Below, piece by piece: positions 1 through 9,768 of a stretch of DNA of 37,404 bases. The DNA is from Desulfurococcales archaeon. Its GTDB lineage: Archaea; Thermoproteota; Thermoprotei_A; Sulfolobales; Desulfurococcaceae. The notes under the pieces are model-generated. The model ran no database searches and had not been told where the DNA came from. It saw only the letters and a program-made list of their open reading frames with translations. The number at the start of each line of letters is the position of its first letter. The first letter of the stretch is position 1. The position numbers and the translations under genes are program-made. The stretch covers positions 22,965-60,368 of the forward strand of contig JALWZC010000065.1 of the NCBI GenBank assembly GCA_027002875.1. Direction: 5' to 3'.

Positions 1-1324
1 GGATTCCCCTTGCATTAAGGGCCAACAGAGCAGGCTGGGCTGTTGCCGATAATGATTCTGCGTCATAGTAGTACTTCGTCTCGAGTAGTGCTCGGTTAGC
101 CATTAATGCTAGCGTGTAGGATACTTTGTATTGTAGCCCACTGTCAGGGTTTGTCTCTGCAACCTTCCCGTTTATCTCTGCCTCGGCGCATCGTGGTATA
201 TATATTGACAAGCCCCTTATAGGGCTCCACGGAGATCCCGCCCTTATGCTTGCTTTCAGTAGGGCCATGTGGAATCCCTGGTAGAAAAGGTTTGTATCGG
301 GGACGACGGCTATCCACCCCTTATCGTTTGAAAGCCTTAACAGTACTCGGTGTAGTTTCTCATTAATCAATCCTTGAATATCCTTCGACTGCGAAACGAT
401 CTCCTTAGCAATCAGGTCTGCGGCTCCAACATATCTCTGGATCTGCATTATCATCCTGTCAAGTGCTTGTCTATCCTGGAAAGACCTGCTGAGTAAATCC
501 GCTATGTTCTTCCAAGCAGTGTATAGCTGGCTAGCAGTCTTCTCGTCCGGGCCTAGTAGCTCGTCTATCGTGAATAACCGTTTACGCTCGGTTATCGCTC
601 CCAGCTCGCCGATCCATGCTGTAAGCTTCTCTCCTTCATCCAGTAGCTTCCGCCGGTTGTCTATTAGGGACTCTATGCATCCACACCTTGTAACCGTGTT
701 GAAAGCCTTTGATAACGCGATGTATATTCCCCTAGTCCCCCTCCACTCAATGTTTTTCGGGTAATCGTTTACGAGTGATAAACTGTGTTTATACTCTTCA
801 ATCTCGCCGAACACGTATACTCGGTGAAGCCACCTAGGACTGCCGGGATAGGCTGGGATACCGTAGAGGGGTAGTGAGTCTACTACCGAATACACTACTC
901 TTCCGTCGAGGTTTTTTCCGGCCGAGTAGGTTATCGCCGCTGCTGTTGCTCCATCAGTACCGGTTAGATCGATGACTATCTTCTCCGGTTTACCTAATCC
1001 ATTGAATGCTTTGAATAACCTTGTTAACTTACTACTAGTATCGAAGACGTTATCCGTTAAGACATGTTTTAAACCGATCCTTGTATCGATGTATACTTTT
1101 AAATCAAGGTTTCTGAGATGGGATAAACCCTCATCGATAACTGGGCTTGTGTGGGGGCTTGTAAGCACTAGGTACTTCCTTATACCCGTTTCTTCTGAAA
1201 GCCTGCCTATTATTGTCGGTATTATCCACGGGTACTTATTAACTGGTATAATACCGATCATGTCCTCCGCTGAAGCTTCATGTATAAACGACTCGAAACC
1301 CTTAGGAGCACTCGTATTAACCAA
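1..1324 (-). CDS. Partial CARF-like (N-terminal) + PIN-like (C-terminal) protein; runs off the left edge
   Basis: Manual minus-strand translation from TTG at 1324 to position 1 with no stop codon; absent from the ORF track because it has no in-window end. N-part: MIGIIPVNKYPWIIPTIIGRLSEETGIRKYLVLTSPHTSP...KIVIDLTGTDGATAAAITYSAG (CARF-like Rossmann pattern with D-L-T-G-T-D-G loop). C-part: GWIAVVPDTNLFYQGFHMALLKASI...IYIPRCAEAEINGKVAE (PIN-like PDTN and AEAEI acidic motifs). Confidence 0.65.
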   Translation of the reverse strand, partial: MVNTSAPKGFESFIHEASAEDMIGIIPVNKYPWIIPTIIGRLSEETGIRKYLVLTSPHTSPVIDEGLSHLRNLDLKVYIDTRIGLKHVLTDNVFDTSSKLTRLFKAFNGLGKPEKIVIDLTGTDGATAAAITYSAGKNLDGRVVYSVVDSLPLYGIPAYPGSPRWLHRVYVFGEIEEYKHSLSLVNDYPKNIEWRGTRGIYIALSKAFNTVTRCGCIESLIDNRRKLLDEGEKLTAWIGELGAITERKRLFTIDELLGPDEKTASQLYTAWKNIADLLSRSFQDRQALDRMIMQIQRYVGAADLIAKEIVSQSKDIQGLINEKLHRVLLRLSNDKGWIAVVPDTNLFYQGFHMALLKASIRAGSPWSPIRGLSIYIPRCAEAEINGKVAETNPDSGLQYKVSYTLALMANRALLETKYYYDAESLSATAQPALLALNARGI

Positions 1325-1476
1325 ATCCTACACCCATATTTTTCTCTAACCAATATAGACCATCTAGTACCTGTAATTATACATTATAAACCCTTAATGT
1401 ACATGTTAAATAATACCGTAGAGGTAGGTTAAAACACTATGTATCCCGTTAATGCGATCGAAGCGGTGGCTCCGGT

Positions 1477-2580
1477 ATGGCTAGGAGTAGGAAGGGTAGG
1501 AGGGAGTTATCGCCCACTGAGAAGAGGATCGTATATGGTATCATAGTGTTGATTATAGGGTTAACGATTACATTGATTATTCTCACATTAAATACCCCGA
1601 GCCAGAGCGTGATATACGCCCTACCACCCTATAATGGAGAGTACAGCGATGCCCTCAGAGACATTGCTTCTAAATCCCTAGCCGTAAACGGTTCGGTAGT
1701 TAATGATACTATTAGATACTTATTCCTAAAGGAATATTTGAAACTATATAATGGGAGCCTGTTATTTAACAAAACCTTTAACGTCAAGGTTAATTTATCA
1801 GTAGCATATGTTTTCTATGCTACCCATAACGAGACAATTATTATTAAAACCCATGGTAATGGCAGCTACTACTATGCTTTATTCTATACTGAGAACAGGT
1901 ATTTGCTCGAGAACTCGGAGACGCCTGGTAATTCTTCAAGGATTTTCAGGATCGACCTGCCCGATAACTATTTTCCACCCGGCAAGCCCTACATGGAGTT
2001 TACAGTGATAATATCGAGTAACTCGACGAGGAGGGTAACCGGTTATATCACAGTCTCCAAGAAGCCCCCCATAGTCCTCGACACTATTATTAGACGTGCA
2101 CCCATCGCATACTACACCCTCATGCTCGACTCATGGATTAGGGATAGGTATACTGTTAGAGATGAACCTATAAGCAAAGTCTTAACGAGTACTAGGAGCG
2201 TCGGGGAACTCCTTGAACAAAACGGTACTGTTATTAATAGTTTGGAGGCAAGCCTTATCGCGAAGACTCTCCTAGACCATGTAATGGTTGAATCCCACAT
2301 AGTAGCAGTTGATACTAATAATGACGGAGTTGTAGATCACTTCGCAGTACTCTTCAAGTACCCCGTTAAACCGGGCGGTGTAACCGAGTATAGTTCTAGA
2401 CTACTAAACATCCTAGAAGGCTTTAACCTTGCCTCAAGACTTGGGGATAATGAAGCATTACACGTGAAGTATATTTATTACGGCGATTACAGCTGGATAG
2501 TCTTCGACCCAGTATATAGCAACGGTGTCCCGGGAGTAGTTATTACTGATACATACCACGTCCTCGGCATGATCATATAG
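1477..2580 (+). CDS. Membrane-anchored protein of unknown function (one N-terminal TM, large extracellular region)
   Basis: 367-aa ORF; basic N-terminus then TM YGIIVLIIGLTITLIILTL; many N-x-S/T sites. Confidence 0.75.
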   Translation: MARSRKGRRELSPTEKRIVYGIIVLIIGLTITLIILTLNTPSQSVIYALPPYNGEYSDALRDIASKSLAVNGSVVNDTIRYLFLKEYLKLYNGSLLFNKTFNVKVNLSVAYVFYATHNETIIIKTHGNGSYYYALFYTENRYLLENSETPGNSSRIFRIDLPDNYFPPGKPYMEFTVIISSNSTRRVTGYITVSKKPPIVLDTIIRRAPIAYYTLMLDSWIRDRYTVRDEPISKVLTSTRSVGELLEQNGTVINSLEASLIAKTLLDHVMVESHIVAVDTNNDGVVDHFAVLFKYPVKPGGVTEYSSRLLNILEGFNLASRLGDNEALHVKYIYYGDYSWIVFDPVYSNGVPGVVITDTYHVLGMII

Positions 2581-2581
2581 G

Positions 2582-3316
2582 ATGATATTAATGGCTAGGA
2601 AAAACATACTGCCCAAACCAGGATTAATCAATAGGATTAGGAGAATAATTGGCTGCAGATACCTGAAACCAGTGGGATTTGAGGAGAGTGAAGAGGTTAG
2701 GAATAGTGTTGAATCCCTATTGATCGACGGCGGCATCGGCGTCAACACGTATTATCGGGAGGCCTTAGAGCTGGCTGAACTACTTGGACTAGAACCCGGT
2801 ATGGTTAAATCCCTACTAGTGTATTTAGGCTTAACATACCAGTTACCCTTCTCAACTTATTACCTAATAGTTAACTCCGGGATCGGTTTTAAGGGTTATA
2901 ATCCTCTAAGCTGTCCAGGCTACATGGTTGTCGATGGAGTATTTGATCCTGGTGTAAGGGTTCACGAGACACCTAGCGGCGTAGTCTTTGATAAATACAA
3001 TAGCTCTGGCGAATACATTATTGAGCCTCAGATTATAGATGCTTTTATCCCGGTCGTTAATGGTTACAGCTATGTGTTAATCGACGAGCTTGTTGGGAAG
3101 GGCTTGTTGAGGAATGCTATTGATTTGTTTAGGAGGGTGGGTACTCATGTCTACATGTATTATATGATGATTATTATTGATAGAATCGCTGGGTTAACGG
3201 ATAATTATCCCCTGGCTAGGCTGGTTTTTGGTTCAAGGCTTAAAACATTATATGATTACGCCTGGGCTACTATCAACATATTCCGTAGATTAATGCCTAG
3301 GGAAAAGGTGTTTTAA
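2582..3316 (+). CDS. Hypothetical protein, probably co-transcribed with the preceding gene
   Basis: 244-aa ORF starting 1 nt after the previous stop; likely true start at MARKN. Confidence 0.7.
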   Translation: MILMARKNILPKPGLINRIRRIIGCRYLKPVGFEESEEVRNSVESLLIDGGIGVNTYYREALELAELLGLEPGMVKSLLVYLGLTYQLPFSTYYLIVNSGIGFKGYNPLSCPGYMVVDGVFDPGVRVHETPSGVVFDKYNSSGEYIIEPQIIDAFIPVVNGYSYVLIDELVGKGLLRNAIDLFRRVGTHVYMYYMMIIIDRIAGLTDNYPLARLVFGSRLKTLYDYAWATINIFRRLMPREKVF

Positions 3317-3582
3317 GCCACTGCCTCGGCTTCCTCGGCTTTACTTATTAGTTCAAGTAGTCCCGGCTCCTCGGTTTCGTAGGGTAGTCCCAGCTCGTCG
3401 GCTATGATCTTCTTCATAGCTTCAATCCCGATCAGCCTGATCTCGTCGATAGGCGTCCTCTCGGCACGGCTCTTAATCTCCGCCTCCTCCGCAAGGATCT
3501 CTTCGAGCATGGATACGTACTTGTTCTCGATAAACCTCATTACTTGGAAGGCCCTCTTACTAATAGTTTCCTCTGAAGCCAT
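3313..3582 (-). CDS. Small acidic hypothetical protein
   Basis: 89-aa ORF MASEETISKRAFQVMRFIENKYVSMLEEIL..., convergent with the upstream gene; biased charged composition typical of a real protein. Confidence 0.6.
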   Translation of the reverse strand: MASEETISKRAFQVMRFIENKYVSMLEEILAEEAEIKSRAERTPIDEIRLIGIEAMKKIIADELGLPYETEEPGLLELISKAEEAEAVA

Positions 3583-3769
3583 GACTATACACCTACTTGG
3601 TTAATCCTTTTAGGAGTGTTTTTAACTGGTAAAGACTGGTCTTATCCCCGGGTTACCCGTTGATATATCCTTGTATTACCGGGATACTCGGCGTATTCTC
3701 ATAGTTATAAACTTGTCCCATAAGGTATTCTCCTCATAGGGTAAAGGGTCTTAAACGGGGTGTTCATCG

Positions 3770-4069
3770 GTGAGACGTGTTGTTACTATTACTGTAACAT
3801 ATGGATCGCCCGGTCGCGGAGTAGTGTTAAACGCCGTATTAGTCGCTGCATCCTACCTAGCGCGTAAAGGCATTGAGCCGAGGATATTACAGGTTTATAG
3901 TCCTGGCTCTGAGACCCGTGTTAGCGTAAACGGGTTAGATGTCCCAGTTGATGAGAGGCTTGCCGACTCTATTACGGAAAAGGTTTTCGAGGCGTTAATG
4001 GATGAGGATGCAGGTGAGATCAAGACTGGTCTGCGAGGTGTTGCGGGAGCCTTGTTTAAAGGGGGTTAG
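3770..4069 (+). CDS. Small hypothetical protein
   Basis: 99-aa ORF with GTG start; GGGGTG Shine-Dalgarno-like sequence upstream; alternating hydrophobic/beta pattern. Confidence 0.6.
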   Translation: MRRVVTITVTYGSPGRGVVLNAVLVAASYLARKGIEPRILQVYSPGSETRVSVNGLDVPVDERLADSITEKVFEALMDEDAGEIKTGLRGVAGALFKGG

Positions 4070-4551
4070 GCTTCCCCTCCCTTCTTATCTAGTTCCTCTA
4101 CGTAGTGTTTATTGCTTATATTGATCTTCGCTCCGTAATAGATGTATAGGGTTGTTAATACTAGTGTTATTATGAATGATATGCTTAAAGGCATCCCCGT
4201 CCACGGTGATAGGTTCGCCGCCGACTCCTCGCCCGTGTCTAGTAGGAGGAATCTGATGAACATGCTCGTAGTACCCATTAACCCGTAGAGGCCCATTGAG
4301 CCGTATAGTACTAGGCTGAAGCCTTGCTTTACTTCTCTACGGCATAGTTTACAAGTGTATACTTCGAACATCGCCCATGATAGGAAGATTGTTACTATTA
4401 ATGGTGCTATAATGTATTTAGCAGCGTAGTTATTTCCTAGTAGCGCATCTATTAACCCCCACGTAAAACCTGCTATACCGAACAGCGAATACGCAAACCT
4501 GTACTCGTGGCCGGACATGCTCTCTATCAGCTTAATAAACTCCTGCGTCAA
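4066..4551 (-). CDS. Multi-spanning membrane protein of unknown function
   Basis: 161-aa ORF with several hydrophobic segments. Confidence 0.65.
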   Translation of the reverse strand: MTQEFIKLIESMSGHEYRFAYSLFGIAGFTWGLIDALLGNNYAAKYIIAPLIVTIFLSWAMFEVYTCKLCRREVKQGFSLVLYGSMGLYGLMGTTSMFIRFLLLDTGEESAANLSPWTGMPLSISFIITLVLTTLYIYYGAKINISNKHYVEELDKKGGEA

Positions 4552-4659
4552 CCCGGGCCATCCCTAGAGTTACCGCTAGCGTCTTATCAATGGTTATATC
4601 TTATTAGACTGGTTAAAGATATCGTTAGTGGAATGGGTTTAGGGGCTGGTTGAGGCTGT

Positions 4660-5469
4660 TTGAATCATATTATTAGGGTATCGGCTATAATAACATTACT
4701 ATTAGTCCTCATAGCTCCAGCTTCTAGTATAGCCGCTTATAGGAAATCATACAGGTTCGAAGAGAGTTATAGTGCATACATCCTAGTATTTAACGCAGTT
4801 ATCGTGAAATTCGGTAATTACGGGGTTTTCACTATATATTTGAAGCCGGATGGTATCTATGCATACGGCCTCGCATTAATGAAGGATCCCGATGAGGAAT
4901 ATATTCACGCGTACCTGCTTGCCGGTGCCCAGGATCGATGGTTTGATCTAGGCTTCGCGTCTTCGAGTAATATATCGTTTACAATGGTTCTAGACACCTT
5001 TAATAAATTCTTGATTGCAAGGTTTAATAATCACAGTATACAGGTGAATCTATCCTTTTCGCCTTTAATCCTTGAACTATACACTGCATCCCTAAACATT
5101 ACTGGTAGGAGCAGCGATTACCCCCTGCTCAATATTACGAGCCTCTACGTCTTCGCCGGCAACGTATCGATCAAAAGGTATCAGGAGCTACGCCTAGATA
5201 AACCAGTCTATACTGCTTGGAAGCTAGGCTTGAAAACACTGCTCAATATCACTCATAGGGAAACCATACTAGAGCAATCTCCAACTCAAACACCTAATCC
5301 AAAATCCCGTGGAGGCCGGACTCCCGGCTACACAGGCTTAATCCTCTACCTAATACTTCCAGCAGTAATCACGATCCTCTCCATAACATTAATCATATAC
5401 ATCCTGTACCAGAGGAAACAGAAATACGGGGCTAGGGAGCTTCTAGGGGCCGGATCCCCCGGTCCGTGA
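4660..5469 (+). CDS. Secreted/membrane-anchored protein with signal peptide and C-terminal TM
   Basis: 269-aa ORF (TTG start): N-terminal hydrophobic signal, extracellular domain with N-x-S/T sites, Pro/Thr linker, TM LILYLILPAVITILSITLIIYILY and basic tail. Confidence 0.7.
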   Translation: MNHIIRVSAIITLLLVLIAPASSIAAYRKSYRFEESYSAYILVFNAVIVKFGNYGVFTIYLKPDGIYAYGLALMKDPDEEYIHAYLLAGAQDRWFDLGFASSSNISFTMVLDTFNKFLIARFNNHSIQVNLSFSPLILELYTASLNITGRSSDYPLLNITSLYVFAGNVSIKRYQELRLDKPVYTAWKLGLKTLLNITHRETILEQSPTQTPNPKSRGGRTPGYTGLILYLILPAVITILSITLIIYILYQRKQKYGARELLGAGSPGP

Positions 5470-5535
5470 ATCCTTCATTCCCCCAGCCCCTGTTAAGGGT
5501 CAGCTAGTAGAGGCCTAGGTCATCCCGGCCCTTTT

Positions 5536-7899
5536 TTATGCTATTGGTTTACCGTATTTACTAGTTATCGGTTCTACTAGTACTCTCTTCTTACCCGTTA
5601 TTATTGTTCCCAACACGTATTTTGCCTTCTTCCTGCTTAGTACTTGGTTATTGTTTCCACAGTATGGGCTGTATATGCATCTTGGGCAGCCGTCTTCGCA
5701 GTCGCAACTACTAACTATTTCATAAGCTATTTCCTCGGCTTTCTCGAAACGGTGGAATAATAGTTTTGCAAGGCCCGAGCCTCCAGGTGCTCCATCATAT
5801 ATTACTATGTCTCCACTCGGATAGCTTATACCGCCCATCTCCCCCAGTGCTGCTCCACAGACTGGTCTAGCTGCTGATATTAATGCGTGTTCTATTGCGT
5901 GGAAGGCTTCAGCATTCTCCATGATCCCCCATTCTTCTACTTCCGGATACTTTAATAGTAGTGCTTTAGTCCTATAACTATACCTTACCGGTGTATCATA
6001 CCAGTTTTTAACACCGCGGTTCTCCTGCTCCCAGAAATTCCTTACAACGTATCCTTCAACGATGAGCTCGAGCTCTACGTCTGCATATACTAGTGGTATT
6101 CCCCGGCTAGTTACCCTTGAGTCTATCGGTTTATAGTCTAGGAGGTCTACGGTGTATAGTGGTCTTGTATAATAGGTTGTATCGTCGGGTAATGGTTCTA
6201 CTAGGGCCCTCCTACGATCAATATCTATACTGATAACCCTATAGATCCTTCCAAAGCTTAGATACACAGCCTCAGGGTAAAGGTCTAGTACTGCCTGCGG
6301 TAGCTCCCTATAACCAATCGGATCCCCCGACGCCTTATTGATGATCACTACGTGGGGGCCTGAGCCTCGAATGCTCATATACTCCCTGAAATACTGCCTA
6401 GCCCTCCTCCAGTTCGGGAATACCCTGTTACCAGTTATTACTGCGAGCCCCATTGATTGCAGTTCTAGGGCGGCCCTAAACCAGTGTTTATCCAGTTCTC
6501 TAATCCTGATAGGGCCTTGTTGTAGTAGTAGTGCTAGTAGGTGTATCTTCAATACCTCGATGTTACCGGGCTCTATATATGTAGGCGGTATTTCCTGGTT
6601 GTAGAAGCGGGATGGGTTTCTCTCATAGTATGCATCTATTGGATCATCCGCCAGTATCGTGAAAACGTATCCTCTGCGGCCCCTCCTCCCAGCTCTACCG
6701 GCTCTCTGGAGGTATTTAGCGTAGCTCGGGGGTATTGTAGCCATTACTACTGCGTCTAGATAGCCTATATCGATCCCTAGTTCCAGGGTTGGTGTAGCGA
6801 CTACTCCTAATGCTTCACCACTCTGCAGCTTGTATTCTACTAGTCTCCTCTCCTCCATTGGTAGTCCTGCACGGTGAACATATAGTTCTACACCGTAGGA
6901 TTTCCGGGCTATCCTAGAGATCAACTCTACCATTTGCTGGCTATCGGCGAATACTAGTACTTTCAACCCCTGCTTGACGAGTATGCTTGCAAGGCCAGCC
7001 GCGATCGTCCACCTGCTCAGGTTTCCAGCCGATACCATTACGTGTACTGCTTCACCACGCCTCCTCCGAGGACCCTCTACGACTTCAACATCGACACCGA
7101 AGAGTGTCTCGGCATGCTCCTTCGGGTTTCCTATCGTTGCAGAGGAGCCGATCATTAGGGGTGGTAGTCCCCCCCGATACTTTTTAACCCTCTCGATAAC
7201 TGCGTGTACGTGGCTCCCAAATACTCCCTCGTAAACGTGTAGTTCGTCGAAAACCATGTACTGGGCGGTCTTAATGAATTTCCTAATAGCTGGGCTAAGC
7301 ACTAGTCCTACATGTATCATGTCCGGGTTTGTAACAATTATATCCGGCGGATTACTAGAGATCCTCTGCCTAGCCCTCCTAGGAGTGTCTCCATCGTATA
7401 CCGCCGCCGAGAAAGCACCATATCCTAGGAATTCGTATAGCCTCGATAACTGGTCTCTTGCTAATGCCTTCGTTGGATAGGTTAGTATTGCAGCTGGCTT
7501 CCTCGGCTTACCGGTTATGATCCTTGATAGTATTGGGATCATGAATGCCTCCGTCTTACCCGTCCCGGTACCAGCAGTTACTACGACGTGTTTACCGTCG
7601 AGGATCTTCCTTATAGCTTCCCACTGGAAACGATATAATCTATTAATACCCCTCTTCTTCAATGCATCCCTTACCTGATCAGGTATTTCATCTAGTTCAT
7701 CGATACTGGGCCCAGGCTCAGGCTCCCCGGCAACCTCCCTGTAAACGTGGACGATGTGTACTCTACCGCCCCGATAATAGTCTTCAAGCATCCTCGAAGT
7801 TGTCAATAATAATTCGTCACGGTAAATACTCAAATCAGCATACACCACTACTAGCTTCAATGAATACAATATGGCTTCTAGCCGGCTATAATGGTTCAC
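5536..7899 (-). CDS. DEAD/DEAH-box helicase with C-terminal DUF1998-like zinc-binding region (MrfA-like)
   Basis: TAGTGTGKTEAF (Walker A), FDELH box, GSSATIG, QRAGRAGRRG; C-terminal CDCEDGCPRCIYSPYCGN Cys cluster. Confidence 0.92.
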   Translation of the reverse strand: MNHYSRLEAILYSLKLVVVYADLSIYRDELLLTTSRMLEDYYRGGRVHIVHVYREVAGEPEPGPSIDELDEIPDQVRDALKKRGINRLYRFQWEAIRKILDGKHVVVTAGTGTGKTEAFMIPILSRIITGKPRKPAAILTYPTKALARDQLSRLYEFLGYGAFSAAVYDGDTPRRARQRISSNPPDIIVTNPDMIHVGLVLSPAIRKFIKTAQYMVFDELHVYEGVFGSHVHAVIERVKKYRGGLPPLMIGSSATIGNPKEHAETLFGVDVEVVEGPRRRRGEAVHVMVSAGNLSRWTIAAGLASILVKQGLKVLVFADSQQMVELISRIARKSYGVELYVHRAGLPMEERRLVEYKLQSGEALGVVATPTLELGIDIGYLDAVVMATIPPSYAKYLQRAGRAGRRGRRGYVFTILADDPIDAYYERNPSRFYNQEIPPTYIEPGNIEVLKIHLLALLLQQGPIRIRELDKHWFRAALELQSMGLAVITGNRVFPNWRRARQYFREYMSIRGSGPHVVIINKASGDPIGYRELPQAVLDLYPEAVYLSFGRIYRVISIDIDRRRALVEPLPDDTTYYTRPLYTVDLLDYKPIDSRVTSRGIPLVYADVELELIVEGYVVRNFWEQENRGVKNWYDTPVRYSYRTKALLLKYPEVEEWGIMENAEAFHAIEHALISAARPVCGAALGEMGGISYPSGDIVIYDGAPGGSGLAKLLFHRFEKAEEIAYEIVSSCDCEDGCPRCIYSPYCGNNNQVLSRKKAKYVLGTIITGKKRVLVEPITSKYGKPIA

Positions 7900-7981
7900 T
7901 AGCCCTATTATACATAGTATTGTTTGAGGAGCTTCTTACCATTACCTTTTACATAGAAACTAATTATAAAAATAAAAGAGT

Positions 7982-8230
7982 TTAGACCTCAGCCTTCTGA
8001 GCAAACTCCCTAGCCTTCCTCTCCTGCTTTGTCAGCTTCTTCCATAGCTTATAGTGTTCCTCGCAGAGATAAACTATTCCAGGCCTGCGGGGCGGTCTTG
8101 CATGGTATACTTTTAGTTTCAGACCGGCCTTCTCCTCGAGGATCCTTGCTTCATTATAGCTTAACTCATGTAAGGCTTCTTTCTCACAGCCTTCAACGCT
8201 ACAGGTCTTAGCCGTCAAAGCTAATCCCAC
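7982..8230 (-). CDS. Small Cys/His (possible zinc-binding) protein
   Basis: 82-aa ORF with CSVEGC...LCEEH pattern. Confidence 0.6.
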   Translation of the reverse strand: MGLALTAKTCSVEGCEKEALHELSYNEARILEEKAGLKLKVYHARPPRRPGIVYLCEEHYKLWKKLTKQERKAREFAQKAEV

Positions 8231-8373
8231 CCTCCCAGGGCTTAAGTATTACGGGATAGTATTATCATGTATATAGTCATGCATTCGGAGTTAATAGGGG
8301 TAGCTTTGCAGAGTGTTTTTAGATACCCTTTTTTCCGGGTATCCTTGATGTTATATGTATTGGTGCATGTGAA

Positions 8374-9768
8374 TTGTATGATCCGGATAAGATCCTGCAT
8401 TATGCGGAGAATATTGGAGTAGACTATATAGATGTCCGGATTAACAGGAAGATCTATGAGAACATCCTGCTCGATAACGGCGTTGTCAGAGAGTATAGTC
8501 TTAATGAAGTCATGGGTCTAGGCGTTCGCGTACTAGTTGATGGCTATATGGGTTTTGCAGCGACTAATAAGCCTGACTCGGAGTCTTATAAGGAAGTCGT
8601 GGATAACGCTGTCAAGGCAGCTAGAGCCCTAAGGACTTCGGGTAGGAAGACACGGCTCTACCCGCGCCGTACTAGTAAGGATCGAGTTGTATCAAGATAT
8701 GTTAAAGACCCCTTAGACGTTGATAGTGAGTCTAAGATCAGATTGCTCAGGGAGATCTATGGGTCTACTAGGAGTGTTGAAGGCATTGTTAGTTCTACGG
8801 TGAGATACGGCTTCGAGCTTGACGAGAGGCTCTTTGTTTCCAGCTGGGGTGATCGCGTCGAGACCACTACGAGGCTAATAGGTATAGGGGTGCTGGAAGT
8901 CGGTAAATCGGGTAATGTAATGGAGAGGATTTGGGATTCCGAATCCCGCGTCGCAGGGTGGGAGTTTATCGAGGGCATGGATTGGAATAACTTCGCGAAG
9001 GAGGTAGCCCAGCTAGCCGTTGAAGCCTCAAAGGCACCGGTTGTTAAGCCCGGTAAGTATACCGCGATACTGGACAACGAGATCGTTGGCCTCCTCCTAC
9101 ACGAAGCCTTCGGCCATGCAACCGAGGGCGACGAGGTAGAGTCCGGAACCAGTATCTTGAAGGATCGGATTGGTGAGAAGGTTGCTAGCGAACACGTAAC
9201 GATCGTTGATGACGGGAGCATTGAGGGAGGCTTCTACCTAGCCTACGATGATGAGGGTACTAGGAAGGTTAGGGTTGCAACGGTTGAAAAAGGTGTTTTA
9301 AAGACTTACCTGCACAGTTTATCGACCGCTGTAGAGCTGGGCGGTAAGCCTACCGGTAATGCTAGGGCTGAAAACTTCGCTAAGCCGATACTTGTAAGGC
9401 AGACGAATACCTATATGGAGCCGGGTGATTGGAGCGTCGAGGAATTATTCAATGATACTGGCTCCGGGATATATATTCGGGGCCGGGGTGCTATGGGTGG
9501 ACAAGTTGATCCATCAGTAGGGACCTTTACCTTCACGGCAGGGCCGAGCTATATCATTGAGAACGGTGAGCCGGTAAGGCTTGTACGTGGAGTAATGATG
9601 TCTGGAATGATCCTTGAAACGCTTAAGAACGTTGATGCAGTAGCTAAAGACCTAGTTGTTAAGACGAGTGTTTTCGGCGGCTGCGGTAAGGGAGGACAAC
9701 TTGCCCGCGTTGGCGATGGCGGGCCACATATACGTGTTCGTGGATTAACAGTTGGTGGAGGTAGGTAG
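8374..9768 (+). CDS. tldD: TldD-family metalloprotease
   Basis: LLLHEAFGHATEGDEV (HExxxH motif), GNARAENFAKPILVRQTNTYMEPGD; TTG start. Confidence 0.93.
   Translation: MYDPDKILHYAENIGVDYIDVRINRKIYENILLDNGVVREYSLNEVMGLGVRVLVDGYMGFAATNKPDSESYKEVVDNAVKAARALRTSGRKTRLYPRRTSKDRVVSRYVKDPLDVDSESKIRLLREIYGSTRSVEGIVSSTVRYGFELDERLFVSSWGDRVETTTRLIGIGVLEVGKSGNVMERIWDSESRVAGWEFIEGMDWNNFAKEVAQLAVEASKAPVVKPGKYTAILDNEIVGLLLHEAFGHATEGDEVESGTSILKDRIGEKVASEHVTIVDDGSIEGGFYLAYDDEGTRKVRVATVEKGVLKTYLHSLSTAVELGGKPTGNARAENFAKPILVRQTNTYMEPGDWSVEELFNDTGSGIYIRGRGAMGGQVDPSVGTFTFTAGPSYIIENGEPVRLVRGVMMSGMILETLKNVDAVAKDLVVKTSVFGGCGKGGQLARVGDGGPHIRVRGLTVGGGR

Noticed and set aside
504-1349. Plus-strand ORFs 504..764 and 972..1349
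   Set aside because: Both lie antisense to the continuous minus-strand CARF/PIN-like frame and have low-complexity Ser/Leu-rich translations typical of shadow ORFs.
5536-7899. DUF1998 helicase as part of a DISARM-like defence system
   Set aside because: No methyltransferase, DrmB-like or PLD partner nearby; fits a stand-alone MrfA-like repair helicase better.
6338-7985. Several plus-strand ORFs opposite the helicase
   Set aside because: Antisense to a confidently assigned helicase; no plausible domains.
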